Assembly (NCBI RefSeq): GCF_013267195.1
Contig: NZ_CP053941.1
Location: forward strand, 1,302,001 to 1,366,000
Origin: Halorubrum salinarum
Lineage (GTDB): Archaea; Halobacteriota; Halobacteria; Halobacteriales; Haloferacaceae
Direction of reading: 5' to 3'
Length of the DNA stretch: 64,000 nt
The notes below the pieces were generated by a model that saw only the letters and a program-made list of their open reading frames with translations, did not search any database and was not told the DNA's origin. Numbering within the stretch: position 1 is the first letter of the stretch; every line of letters begins with the position of its first letter. Positions 40,751-48,169 of the stretch are shown piece by piece. The position numbers and the translations under genes were made by a program.

Positions 40751-41356
40751 ATGGGCATCTTCGACACGATCCGGGCCGTGCTCGGGACGAGCGCCGAGAC
40801 CGACGCGACCCGCGAGGCGGACCCCGAGGACCTCTTCGGGATGTCGACCGCGTACATGACGATGGAGGCGGACCTCCGCTACGACCACTGCGGCGAGGCC
40901 GCCCTGTGTTTCTCCGGGATGGACAGCACACGCTTCGACGAGGCGGTCGAGACCGTCGAGGCCATCCTGGAGGCCGGCGAGATCGACACCGGCACCGGCT
41001 TCCACCGGTACGAGGACGACCACGGCTACCAGTGGTTCGTGCTGGAGGACGACGACCCCGAGGACCTGGTGACGAGCGTCCACTTCGCGGCCGACCAGTT
41101 CATCGAGGAGGGGTTCGGGTCGCGGCTGCTCGCGGCCGTCTTCGGCTTCGAGAACGACGACGGCCCCGTCTACTGGATCTACTCGTTCCGCCGGGGCGCG
41201 TACTACCCGTTCGCGCCGCGGGGGACGAGCGACCGGAACCAGCGGGTCGAGTTCAAGCTCCAGTCCGTCCTGGACGGCGAACTCGGCTTGGAGGACGACG
41301 AGTCGTACTGGTACCCGCTGTGGCCCGACGCGCCCGGGAGCCACCCGTGGGAGTGA
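40751..41356 (+). CDS. PspAB-like protein (PspA-associated)
   Basis: 201 residues. The start MGIFDTIRAVLG, then DPEDLFGMSTAYMTMEADLRY and ALCFSGMDSTRFDEAVETVEAIL fit the family annotated as PspA-associated protein PspAB, found with PspA-type membrane stress proteins. No PspA gene is visible here, so the link is by family only. A long Tyr/Phe/Trp-rich C-terminal half (YWIYSFRRGAYYPFAP) is part of the fold. Confidence 0.65.
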   Translation: MGIFDTIRAVLGTSAETDATREADPEDLFGMSTAYMTMEADLRYDHCGEAALCFSGMDSTRFDEAVETVEAILEAGEIDTGTGFHRYEDDHGYQWFVLEDDDPEDLVTSVHFAADQFIEEGFGSRLLAAVFGFENDDGPVYWIYSFRRGAYYPFAPRGTSDRNQRVEFKLQSVLDGELGLEDDESYWYPLWPDAPGSHPWE

Positions 41357-41378
41357 CCGCCGAGCCGACGGTGGTCCG

Positions 41379-41885
41379 ATGAGCGACGGGCGCGACCCGA
41401 CCGCCGGGCCGGAACTCGGTGACGGAGCGGACGCGGCCGGGCGGAACGCCCCGAAGAAGCGCCTGCTCCGCGGCGTCGCCGTCCAAGCTGCGGCGGTCGC
41501 GGCGGCGGTCCACCTGCTGTGGGCGTGGCCCCGACTCGGCTCGCCCCCGGACGCGCGCCCGTACCTCTTCCTCGCCGGGAGCGCGCTCGCGGTGGCGGTC
41601 GCCGTCGCGACGCTCCGGGCGGGCGAGTACCGCCGGCTCTACGCGCTCGGCGCGGGGACGCTCGGGGCGTTCCTCGGCGGGTTCCTCGCGTGGCACGGGA
41701 CCGACGCCCCGGCGGCGCTCGGGGCCGAGCCGCTGGCGGTCGTCGCGGCGATAGCGGAGGTCGTCGGGGTCGGCGCCTTCCTCGCGCTGTACCGGCTCGC
41801 GCCGCCGACGAGCGTCGTCCTCGAACGGCGACGGGACGAGGGACCGGACGAGGCGTCGAAGGACGGCGGGGAGGGGCCGCCGTGA
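41379..41885 (+). CDS. Four-segment membrane protein
   Basis: 168 residues: a hydrophilic lead of about 30, then four hydrophobic segments (about 30-48, 60-80, 85-105, 115-137), then an acidic/basic tail. Unknown family restricted, as far as I know, to haloarchaea. Its stop overlaps the next gene's GTG (GTGA), so the two are coupled. Confidence 0.65.
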   Translation: MSDGRDPTAGPELGDGADAAGRNAPKKRLLRGVAVQAAAVAAAVHLLWAWPRLGSPPDARPYLFLAGSALAVAVAVATLRAGEYRRLYALGAGTLGAFLGGFLAWHGTDAPAALGAEPLAVVAAIAEVVGVGAFLALYRLAPPTSVVLERRRDEGPDEASKDGGEGPP

Positions 41886-42514
41886 GCGACACGTACCTGA
41901 CGGTCGCCCAGCGCGCGACCGCGCGGTTCGAGGTCCAGGGGTCGGAGTTCCTCGGCCACGTCGCGCCCGTCGACACGGTCGAGGCCGCCGAGTCGTTCGT
42001 CGCGGCGGTCCGCGAGGGGTACGCGGACGCGACCCACAACGTGCCAGCGTACCGGGTGCCCGCGGGCGAGCCGTCCGAGCGGACGCCGGGGTCGGAGCCG
42101 ATGCTCAGGGAGTACTCGTCGGACGACGGCGAGCCGACCGGGTCGGCGGGCAAGCCCGCGCTGAACGTGCTCCAGCAGCGCGAGGTCCGGAACGCCGCCG
42201 CGGTGGTGACGCGGTACTACGGCGGGACGAACCTCGGGGTCGGGGGGCTCGCGCGCGCCTACTCGCGCGCGGTGAAGGACGGTATCGACGCCGCCGGCGT
42301 GGTCGAGGAGCGGCCGCACCGCGCCCTCGTCGTGGAGACCGAGTACGACGACTCGGGGACGGTCCGGGGCGTCATCGAGTCGGCGGGCGTCGAGTTCGAC
42401 GCCGACTACGGCGAGCGCGTCCGGTTCGACCTCCGGGTGCCGGTCGCCGAGGTGGAGGCGCTCCGCGAGCGGCTCAACGACGCGACGAGCGGACGGGTCG
42501 AGATCGACCGCTGA
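41882..42514 (+). CDS. IMPACT/YigZ family protein
   Basis: 210 residues from a GTG. The N-terminal IMPACT domain is evident from EFLGHVAPV, the SSDDGEPTGSAGKPALNVL stretch and VVTRYYGGTNLGVGGLARAY, and the C-terminal DUF1949-like half follows. Such proteins influence translation control in eukaryotes (GCN2/GCN1) and ribosome function in bacteria; the archaeal role is unknown. It ends 16 bases before the convergent DNA polymerase subunit gene. Confidence 0.88.
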   Translation: MSDTYLTVAQRATARFEVQGSEFLGHVAPVDTVEAAESFVAAVREGYADATHNVPAYRVPAGEPSERTPGSEPMLREYSSDDGEPTGSAGKPALNVLQQREVRNAAAVVTRYYGGTNLGVGGLARAYSRAVKDGIDAAGVVEERPHRALVVETEYDDSGTVRGVIESAGVEFDADYGERVRFDLRVPVAEVEALRERLNDATSGRVEIDR

Positions 42515-42530
42515 AGCCCCGAAATACGGG

Positions 42531-44159
42531 TTACGAGAACTTCCGGACCGTCATGTCGAGGGTGTCGAGGTCGAGGATAGGGGCGTAGCCGGCGTCGGGG
42601 TCGATGTTAACGGACTTCTGGAAGTCGGTCTGGGCCTGCCAGCAGCCGGAGTTGACCGCGAGCACGTTGTGGTACTTCCCCCAGCCGAGCTTGTGGACGT
42701 GGCCGGTGTGGAACACGTCGGGCACGTCCTCGATGACGAGGTAGTCGCGCTCCTCGGGCGCGACGCGGGTGTGACCGCCGAACTGCGGGGCGACGTGGCG
42801 CTTCTTCAGCAGGTGGTACATCGCCTTGTGCGGCTCGTCGTAGCTCGCCTTCTCCTCCGGCAGCTCAGCGATCACCTCGTCGAGCGAGACGCCGTGGTAC
42901 ATCAGCACCTCGACGCCCTCGACCGAGACGGTGGCCGGGTTCGAGACGATCCGGGCGTCGTGGACGTCCAGGATGTCCCGGATCTCGTCGTCGAAGCCGG
43001 GCTGCGGCTCGGCGAGTCGGACGGCGTCGTGGTTGCCGGGGATCATCACGACCTCGGTGTCGGCGGGCACCTCCTTGAGGTGCTCCGAGAAGGCCTCGTA
43101 CTGCTCGTAGATGTCGACGATGTCCAGCTCCTCGTCCTGATCGGGGTAGACGCCGACCCCCTCGACCATGTCGCCCGCGAGGAGGAGGTACTCCACGGGA
43201 TCGGCCTCGGGGGTGTGGAGCCAGTCGGTGAACGAGTGCCACGCGTCGGCCATGAACTCGTCGCTGCCGACGTGGACGTCGGAGATCAGCGCGGCCTGGA
43301 CGTGGCGGTCCGCGCCGCCCGGGCGGTGGGTCCGAGGGACGTCCGGGAAGTGGAGCGAGTCGGCGAAGAGGATGCCGGCGTCGTCCGCGAGCGACCCCTC
43401 GACGGCGACGCACTCGTCTAAGAGGATCTCGTCGACCACGTCGGCGAGGCCCTTGTCCTTCATCACGAGGGCGGGGAAGGTCCCGGTGGTGTCCTCCAAC
43501 TCGATCAGCCAGTGGCCGGACTTCGTGGAGCGCACGTCGTTGACGAGGCCGATCATGGCGGCGTCGCTGCCGCCCGGCATGTCCGCGATCGCCTCCGCGG
43601 GCCGGTGGTTGACGCGGCCGCGGAGGATCTTCGAGAGCCGCTCGTAGCGGTCGCGGAACGTCGTGACGAAGTCCTTGTACTCGCCGGTTCCCGTGCTGCG
43701 CCCGGTCATGTCGTTGCCGACCGCCAAGTCGCGCAGGTCGGGGTCGCGGCGGCGTTCCGAGTTGTCGCGGGGAGCGCCGGCCTCGGTAGCCTCGGCAGCC
43801 TCGGCGGTCTCGACGGGGGCGTCCGGCTCGACGGCGTCCGCGGTCGCGGTCGGTGCGTCGGCGGTCCCTCGCGAGGCCCTCCCGGCGTCCGTTGGGTCCG
43901 GATCCACAGACCCCTTCGTTTCGACTGGAGATTGTCCCGTTTCGCCCGGTGAACCCGGAGATCCGTCTGTCTCCCCGATCGCGTCGCGGACGTGGTCGGC
44001 GGTGATCCGCAGGGCGTCGTCGGGGGCGCGGTCGACGGCGGCCGCGACGGCGGCGGCCGGGTCGGTCGCGCCGGCGAGCAGGGTCACCGCCTCGCGCTCG
44101 GCGTTGTAGCCGCGCTCGGCGAGGGCTTTCGCGATCCGGGCGTTCGACTCCAGCGGCAC
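42531..44159 (-). CDS. polD1: DNA polymerase D small subunit (DP1), 3'-5' exonuclease
   Basis: 542 residues from a GTG giving VPLESNARIAKALAERGYN, the usual family start; an ATG nine codons upstream is the alternative. Layout: N-terminal helical domain, a disordered acidic linker (about 80-160), OB fold (GLVNDVRSTKSGHWLIELED), then a calcineurin-like phosphodiesterase with ISDVHVGS, LLAGDMVEG, PGNHDA, MYHGVS and FHTGHVHKLG, the metal ligands of proofreading by PolD. It pairs with DP2 coded elsewhere to form the archaeal replicative polymerase. Its place beside sec11 and orc1 is a conserved origin neighbourhood. An ORB-like core (43911-43922) sits within its linker coding region. Confidence 0.93.
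   Translation of the reverse strand: MPLESNARIAKALAERGYNAEREAVTLLAGATDPAAAVAAAVDRAPDDALRITADHVRDAIGETDGSPGSPGETGQSPVETKGSVDPDPTDAGRASRGTADAPTATADAVEPDAPVETAEAAEATEAGAPRDNSERRRDPDLRDLAVGNDMTGRSTGTGEYKDFVTTFRDRYERLSKILRGRVNHRPAEAIADMPGGSDAAMIGLVNDVRSTKSGHWLIELEDTTGTFPALVMKDKGLADVVDEILLDECVAVEGSLADDAGILFADSLHFPDVPRTHRPGGADRHVQAALISDVHVGSDEFMADAWHSFTDWLHTPEADPVEYLLLAGDMVEGVGVYPDQDEELDIVDIYEQYEAFSEHLKEVPADTEVVMIPGNHDAVRLAEPQPGFDDEIRDILDVHDARIVSNPATVSVEGVEVLMYHGVSLDEVIAELPEEKASYDEPHKAMYHLLKKRHVAPQFGGHTRVAPEERDYLVIEDVPDVFHTGHVHKLGWGKYHNVLAVNSGCWQAQTDFQKSVNIDPDAGYAPILDLDTLDMTVRKFS
43911..43930 (-). promoter_or_regulatory. ORB-like motif inside the DP1 gene
   Basis: The 12-base core GAAACGAAGGGG, identical to that of the right ORB of the origin, within CTCCAGTCGAAACGAAGGGG. 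It falls in the disordered-linker part of the coding region. Confidence 0.35.
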
Positions 44160-44288
44160 GCTATCCGAAAGGGGGGTCGCGGGCAAAACCGTTCCGGAGG
44201 CGTCGAAGGAAGTCGGTGCGCGGGAGCCCGAGCCCCCGGAACGCGGGGACCCGGAAGCTTATGAACGGAACCCCCCAAAGCCGACGTA

Positions 44289-45344
44289 ATGGACGAAGGG
44301 GATCGGCCGACGGACACCGACGAGTCGGCCGGTCGAGACGAGCGGACGGACGAGGAGTCCGCGGCGGCGTCCGAGGGATCGGACGACGGAGCGTCCGACG
44401 AATCGGCCGACCGGTTTTCTGACGAGTCGGCAGACCGGTTTTCTGACGAGTCGGCAGACCGGCTTCCCGACGAATCCGCCGGTCCGACCTCCCTCGGCGA
44501 GGGCGATGTGCCTCCCGATTCCAAGGTCGACGCTCAGCCTCGGGACGAGCCCGGGTCGCTCGGGCAGGGCGACGCCGCGACCGGGCAGCGGAGCGCGTCG
44601 AGAGCAGGAGGGGAATCGGGAATCGAGTCGGGAGAGGCGACGGCGGACGAGTCGCTCGTCCACCGGTTCCGGCACGACCGGGAGGGCGCGCTGATGTGGA
44701 TCCGAGAGATGCTGTCGAGCGTCGCCGTCGTCCTCCTGGTCGGACTGCTGCTGTTCGGCGTCAGCGGCGTGTGGCCGCCGATGGTCGCCGTCGAGTCGGG
44801 GAGCATGGAGCCGAACATGCAGGTCGGCGACCTGGTGTTCGTCACCGAACCCGGCCGGCTCGCGCCGGACGCGGCCGAAAACGGGGTCGGCGTCGTCACC
44901 CATGAGGTGGGCCAGGAGGTCGACTATCGGACGTTCGGGTCCTACGGGTCGGTGATGATATACACGCCGCCCGGCCGGACCGGGGCGCCGATCATCCACC
45001 GGGCGATGTTCCACGTCACCGAGGGCGAGAACTGGTACGACCGCGCCGACGCGGAGTACCACAACGCCGTCGACTGCGGGTCGCTCGCCAACTGCCCGGC
45101 GCCGCACGACGGGTACATCACCCTCGGCGACAACAACGGCGCCTACGACCAGGCCAGCGGCCTCTCGCCGCCGGTCAGGGCCGAGTGGGTGAACGGGGTG
45201 GCGCGCCTCCGGGTCCCGTATCTCGGCTACATCCGGCTGATCGCGACGGGACAGGTAGAGCTGAACGAGGCGATAGCGGGGGCCGTGGGAAGCGGCCTCC
45301 CGGCGACCGGACCGGGGAGCGCTTCGACTGCGCCGGCGGCGTAG
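44289..45344 (+). CDS. sec11: Archaeal type I signal peptidase (Sec11-like)
   Basis: 351 residues. The first 130 are a hydrophilic, acidic extension; residues about 140-165 form the membrane anchor (MLSSVAVVLLVGLLLFGV). Catalytic motifs follow: ESGSMEPNM with Ser172, PIIHRAM with His237, and TLGDNN with Asp281, the Ser-His-Asp arrangement of archaeal and ER signal peptidases (bacteria use Lys). It removes signal peptides on the outside of the membrane. A GCTTATGAAC box 26-30 bases before the ATG fits a leaderless promoter. Its N-terminal extension contains a tandem repeat (44397-44480). Confidence 0.92.
   Translation: MDEGDRPTDTDESAGRDERTDEESAAASEGSDDGASDESADRFSDESADRFSDESADRLPDESAGPTSLGEGDVPPDSKVDAQPRDEPGSLGQGDAATGQRSASRAGGESGIESGEATADESLVHRFRHDREGALMWIREMLSSVAVVLLVGLLLFGVSGVWPPMVAVESGSMEPNMQVGDLVFVTEPGRLAPDAAENGVGVVTHEVGQEVDYRTFGSYGSVMIYTPPGRTGAPIIHRAMFHVTEGENWYDRADAEYHNAVDCGSLANCPAPHDGYITLGDNNGAYDQASGLSPPVRAEWVNGVARLRVPYLGYIRLIATGQVELNEAIAGAVGSGLPATGPGSASTAPAA
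44397..44480 (+). repeat. 24-base tandem repeat in sec11
   Basis: Three full copies plus half a copy of a 24-base unit, coding DESADRFS repeats in the disordered N-terminal tail. Copies two and three differ by only a few bases, so the repeat is recent or kept uniform. Confidence 0.85.
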
Positions 45345-45387
45345 CTTCTGGGGAATCCAGTATTAACCGGACCTCGATGAATCGAGG

Positions 45388-47196
45388 TCAGTTGTCGAAC
45401 CGCGCTTGGACGAACGGCTGCGCGTTCTCGATGTCGCCGAGCCGCGAGTCCGACAGGAGCACTGCTTCCGTCTCCTCAACGGGGACGGAGAGGCCCATCT
45501 CCTTCGTCCGGCCGTAGCGGCCCTTCGAGACGACGACGGCGTTGACGATCCCGAGCATGTCGAGCTCGCTGATGAGGTCGGTGACCCGTCGCTGGGTTAA
45601 GACGTCGGCGTCGATCTCCTCGCAGAGGCGCTTGTAGATGTTGAACACCTCGCCCGTGTTGATGTTGTGGACGCCGTTCTTTTCGAGGAGGATAACGGCG
45701 AACAGGACGATCTTGCTCTGCGTCGGGAGGGTGCGGACGACCTCGACGACGCGGTCGAGCTCGATCTTGTCCTGGGCCTGTCGGACGTGTTTCTCCGCGA
45801 CGATCTCGGCCTGCGAGCGCTCGGCGAGCTCGCCGGCGGTCCGGAGGAGGTCGAGGGCGCGTCGGGCGTCGCCGTGTTCCTGTGCGGCGAAGGCGGCACA
45901 GAGGGGGATCACGTCGTCGGTGAGCGCGTCGGGCTTGAACGCGGTGTCGGCGCGGTGCTGGAGGATGTCGCGGAGCTGGTTGGCGTCGTACGGCGGGAAG
46001 ACGATCTCCTCCTCGCCGAGGCTCGACTTGACGCGGGGGTCGAGGAAGTCGGTGAACTTCAGGTCGTTCGAGATGCCCATGATCGAGATGCGCGAGCGGT
46101 CGAGCTCGGAGTTCATCCGGGAGAGGTTATAGAGGGTGTCGTCGCCGCTCTTCTCGACGAGCTTGTCGATCTCGTCGAGCATGATCACGACCACGCGCTC
46201 GTGGTAGTCGACCGCCTCGAAGAACGTCGAGTAGACGCGGTCGGTGGGCCACCCCGTCATCGGCACTTCCTCCATCTCGTCGGCGTCAGCTTCGAGCTCG
46301 TCGATGCGGTCGTCGAGCTCGTCGACGGAGTCGAACTCGGTGTCGGCGAGGGCGGCGGCCGGGTCGCGCCCGGTGGTCTCCGCGGCGTCTGTCGCGTCGG
46401 CGCGGAGCCCCTCCAGTCGCTCTAACCGGTCGGCGATCACCGCCTGGTTCTCCTCGATGAACGTGTTCGCGAGCTGAGCGAGGACGCGGTACTGCGTGTC
46501 GGTCACCTCGCAGTTGATGTACTCGACCTCGCAGGGCACGTCGTACTTCTGGGAGGTGGACTCGAGCTCCTGGGAGACGAACTTCGCCGAGGCGGTCTTC
46601 CCGGTCCCCGTCTTCCCGTAGATGAGGATGTTCGAGGGGGTCTCGCCGCGGAGCGCGGAGACGAGGATGGTCGCCATCCGGTTGATCTGGTCGTTGCGGT
46701 GGGGGAGCTCGTGCGGCGTGTACGAGGGGCGGAGGACCTCTTTGTTCTCGAATATCGGTTCGCCGGAGAGGAGGTCGTCGAACAGTCCCTGGTTATCGTC
46801 GTCGTCGTCGAGGACGACCCCGTCGAAGTCGACGTCCGGCGACGACCGGTCGCGGCCGCCGTTGTCGAGCCCCGCCGTTTCGGGTCGAGCGTCGGTCGAG
46901 AGGGAGGCCGCGTCGGGGTCCGACTCGGCGTCCGAGACGCCGAAATCCGATCCCGCGTCGGCGCCGGAACCGGACCCGGCCGGAGAGTCGGGGTCGAAGT
47001 CGTCGATATCGGGGGACTCAGACCCGTCGTCCTCGGACCCGGCGGTTCCAGAGCCCGAGGCCGCGAAGTCGTCGGGGTCGGGCGTCGAAGAGCGGTTCGA
47101 CGGCGGGTCATCGGAGTCGCCGCTATGGTCCGATTCGTCGCCGTCGTCCGGGTCGATGCCGCCGTCGGCCCGCGGTGTGTGATCGCCTTCGTCCAT
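45388..47196 (-). CDS. orc1: Orc1/Cdc6 replication initiator
   Basis: 602 residues. An N-terminal acidic, Ser/Asp/Gly-rich disordered region of about 140 residues precedes an AAA+ ATPase: Walker A GKTGTGKT (about 187-195), Walker B VVIMLDEIDK, sensor 1 GISNDLKF, arginine-containing HGDARRALDLLR, then a C-terminal winged helix (DRVVEVVRTLPTQSKIVL onward). It binds ORB repeats and starts replication. An ORB lies right against its start codon, so self-regulation is likely. With sec11 and polD1 behind it this is the origin-linked orc1 that is conserved across haloarchaea. The 50-residue charged insert between Walker A and B (TEFDSVDELDDRIDELEAD) is common in this group. Confidence 0.95.
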   Translation of the reverse strand: MDEGDHTPRADGGIDPDDGDESDHSGDSDDPPSNRSSTPDPDDFAASGSGTAGSEDDGSESPDIDDFDPDSPAGSGSGADAGSDFGVSDAESDPDAASLSTDARPETAGLDNGGRDRSSPDVDFDGVVLDDDDDNQGLFDDLLSGEPIFENKEVLRPSYTPHELPHRNDQINRMATILVSALRGETPSNILIYGKTGTGKTASAKFVSQELESTSQKYDVPCEVEYINCEVTDTQYRVLAQLANTFIEENQAVIADRLERLEGLRADATDAAETTGRDPAAALADTEFDSVDELDDRIDELEADADEMEEVPMTGWPTDRVYSTFFEAVDYHERVVVIMLDEIDKLVEKSGDDTLYNLSRMNSELDRSRISIMGISNDLKFTDFLDPRVKSSLGEEEIVFPPYDANQLRDILQHRADTAFKPDALTDDVIPLCAAFAAQEHGDARRALDLLRTAGELAERSQAEIVAEKHVRQAQDKIELDRVVEVVRTLPTQSKIVLFAVILLEKNGVHNINTGEVFNIYKRLCEEIDADVLTQRRVTDLISELDMLGIVNAVVVSKGRYGRTKEMGLSVPVEETEAVLLSDSRLGDIENAQPFVQARFDN

Positions 47197-47222
47197 GTGA
47201 CCCCTCCGTTTCAGGTGGAGAC
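47197..47222 (-). promoter_or_regulatory. ORB element next to the orc1 start
   Basis: Minus strand GTCTCCACCTGAAACGGAGG then GGTCAC. It has the ORB core GAAAC-xx-AGGGG and ends one base before the orc1 ATG, so Orc1 bound here could block its own gene. Confidence 0.6.
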
Positions 47223-47643
47223 GGCAAGGGAAGTCCCTTCAGACGCCGTCTCCGGTCGGAAACACGCGTTCGCGGTCGGAACCGAGACCGACCACGTCCA
47301 GTTGATACAGTCGAACCAGATGAAGAGACGGTACAAAAGTGTTCCTCTCTGGAGTTGAAACGTCCCCCTCGATTGGAGCATCGGGGTGATAGGGGGTCGG
47401 TTCGGGTCGAACGACGCGCCGGTCGAACCGGTCGGGAGACGGAGCCAATTCGAATGACGGCCGGTCGGATCGCGAGGCGACTCGACGGAACCAAGGCGTG
47501 TAGCAGACATCGACAGCCGTTGGGGTCATCTCGCCCTCCGGCAATCGTCTCGGAGCTGATCGCAGTCGGATCGGCGTTCCGTCTCACGCTCGGCGATTTC
47601 GGGTCGCGGTTCCATGCTCGGGGAGCCGCGTCGGTTGGGGTTA

Positions 47644-47672
47644 CCCCCACACCCCTTTGTTTCGGGTGGAAC
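47644..47672 (-). repeat. Left ORB of oriC
   Basis: Minus strand GTTCCACCCGAAACAAAGGG then GTGTGGGGG; differs from the right ORB at three of 29 positions and is in opposite orientation. Confidence 0.8.
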
Positions 47673-47691
47673 GCCGAATGGGTGGGGTGGG

Positions 47692-47704
47692 GGTGTTGGG
47701 GTGG
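47692..47704 (+). repeat. Left arm of 13-base inverted repeat
   Basis: GGTGTTGGGGTGG, the exact reverse complement of 47856-47868. Confidence 0.8.
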
Positions 47705-47713
47705 CTATAGATA

Positions 47714-47825
47714 GCGGTGGTTTTAATACACAAACCATATAATAGTACCCTCGACAATCCTCTCTAGATTATATTTGTAGTATTGTGGTTGTTTTATTTG
47801 ATCTTCGTGCTGATTTTATCTAGTG
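47714..47825. other. AT-rich unwinding region of oriC
   Basis: About 110 bases that are mostly A/T in a genome near 68-70% GC, centred between the two arms and the two ORBs. It fits a DNA unwinding element. Confidence 0.75.
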
Positions 47826-47855
47826 TAGCTCCAACCGACCCCGAGCAGCCACCGT

Positions 47856-47868
47856 CCACCCCAACACC
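47856..47868 (+). repeat. Right arm of 13-base inverted repeat
   Basis: CCACCCCAACACC; partner of 47692-47704, 8 bases before the right ORB. Confidence 0.8.
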
Positions 47869-47875
47869 TCTCCGG

Positions 47876-47904
47876 GTTCCACCTGAAACGAAGGGGTGGG
47901 GGGC
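47876..47904 (+). repeat. Right ORB of oriC
   Basis: GTTCCACCTGAAACGAAGGG then GTGGGGGG; contains the core GAAACGAAGGGG. Confidence 0.8.
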
Positions 47905-48096
47905 TACCGATCGACACCTGCTCTCAGGTGACATCCTCTCACCGGCAACGTTTCGTCTCGACGCCACCTCTCCTCGACAACGTCCTTCCCCAACAACGTC
48001 CTTCCCCGACAACGACCCCCTCAACGACGCTCCACCTCGACGACGCTCACCACCCACGGCGCGCCGCTGGCGAACGTCACGGTTGGCGGCGATAGT

Positions 48097-48112
48097 TTTA
48101 CCACATGGTAAA
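48097..48112 (+). promoter_or_regulatory. Operator 1: TTTACC-ACAT-GGTAAA
   Basis: Perfect palindrome arms, 54 bases before the CoA transferase start, overlapping a GTTTTACC promoter box. One of three matching sites around the tetR gene. Confidence 0.75.
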
Positions 48113-48130
48113 CAAACGGTACACGCACAC

Positions 48131-48169
48131 ATGACCCGATTCCGCACGTCGGACGAGGTGGTCCGATGA
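48131..48169 (+). CDS. Possible 12-residue leader peptide
   Basis: ATG followed by codons for MTRFRTSDEVVR and a TGA that overlaps the CoA transferase ATG (ATGA). It lies just after the predicted transcript start of operator 1, and its last codons contain the GAGGTG ribosome site of the next gene. It may only be chance. Confidence 0.25.
   Translation: MTRFRTSDEVVR

Larger units (their letters stand above)
47223..48090. other. Chromosomal replication origin (oriC) between orc1 and the CoA transferase gene
   Basis: About 870 gene-free bases. From left to right: spacer with a weak ORB-like sequence near 47350; left ORB (47644-47672, minus); a G-rich run and left arm of a 13-base inverted repeat (47692-47704); an AT-rich stretch (about 47714-47825) suited to DNA unwinding; right arm (47856-47868); right ORB (47876-47904, plus). 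This is the archaeal oriC plan: opposed ORBs around an unwinding element beside orc1. G-rich ends of both ORBs point away from the AT-rich stretch. Short ORFs here are not convincing genes. Confidence 0.85.
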
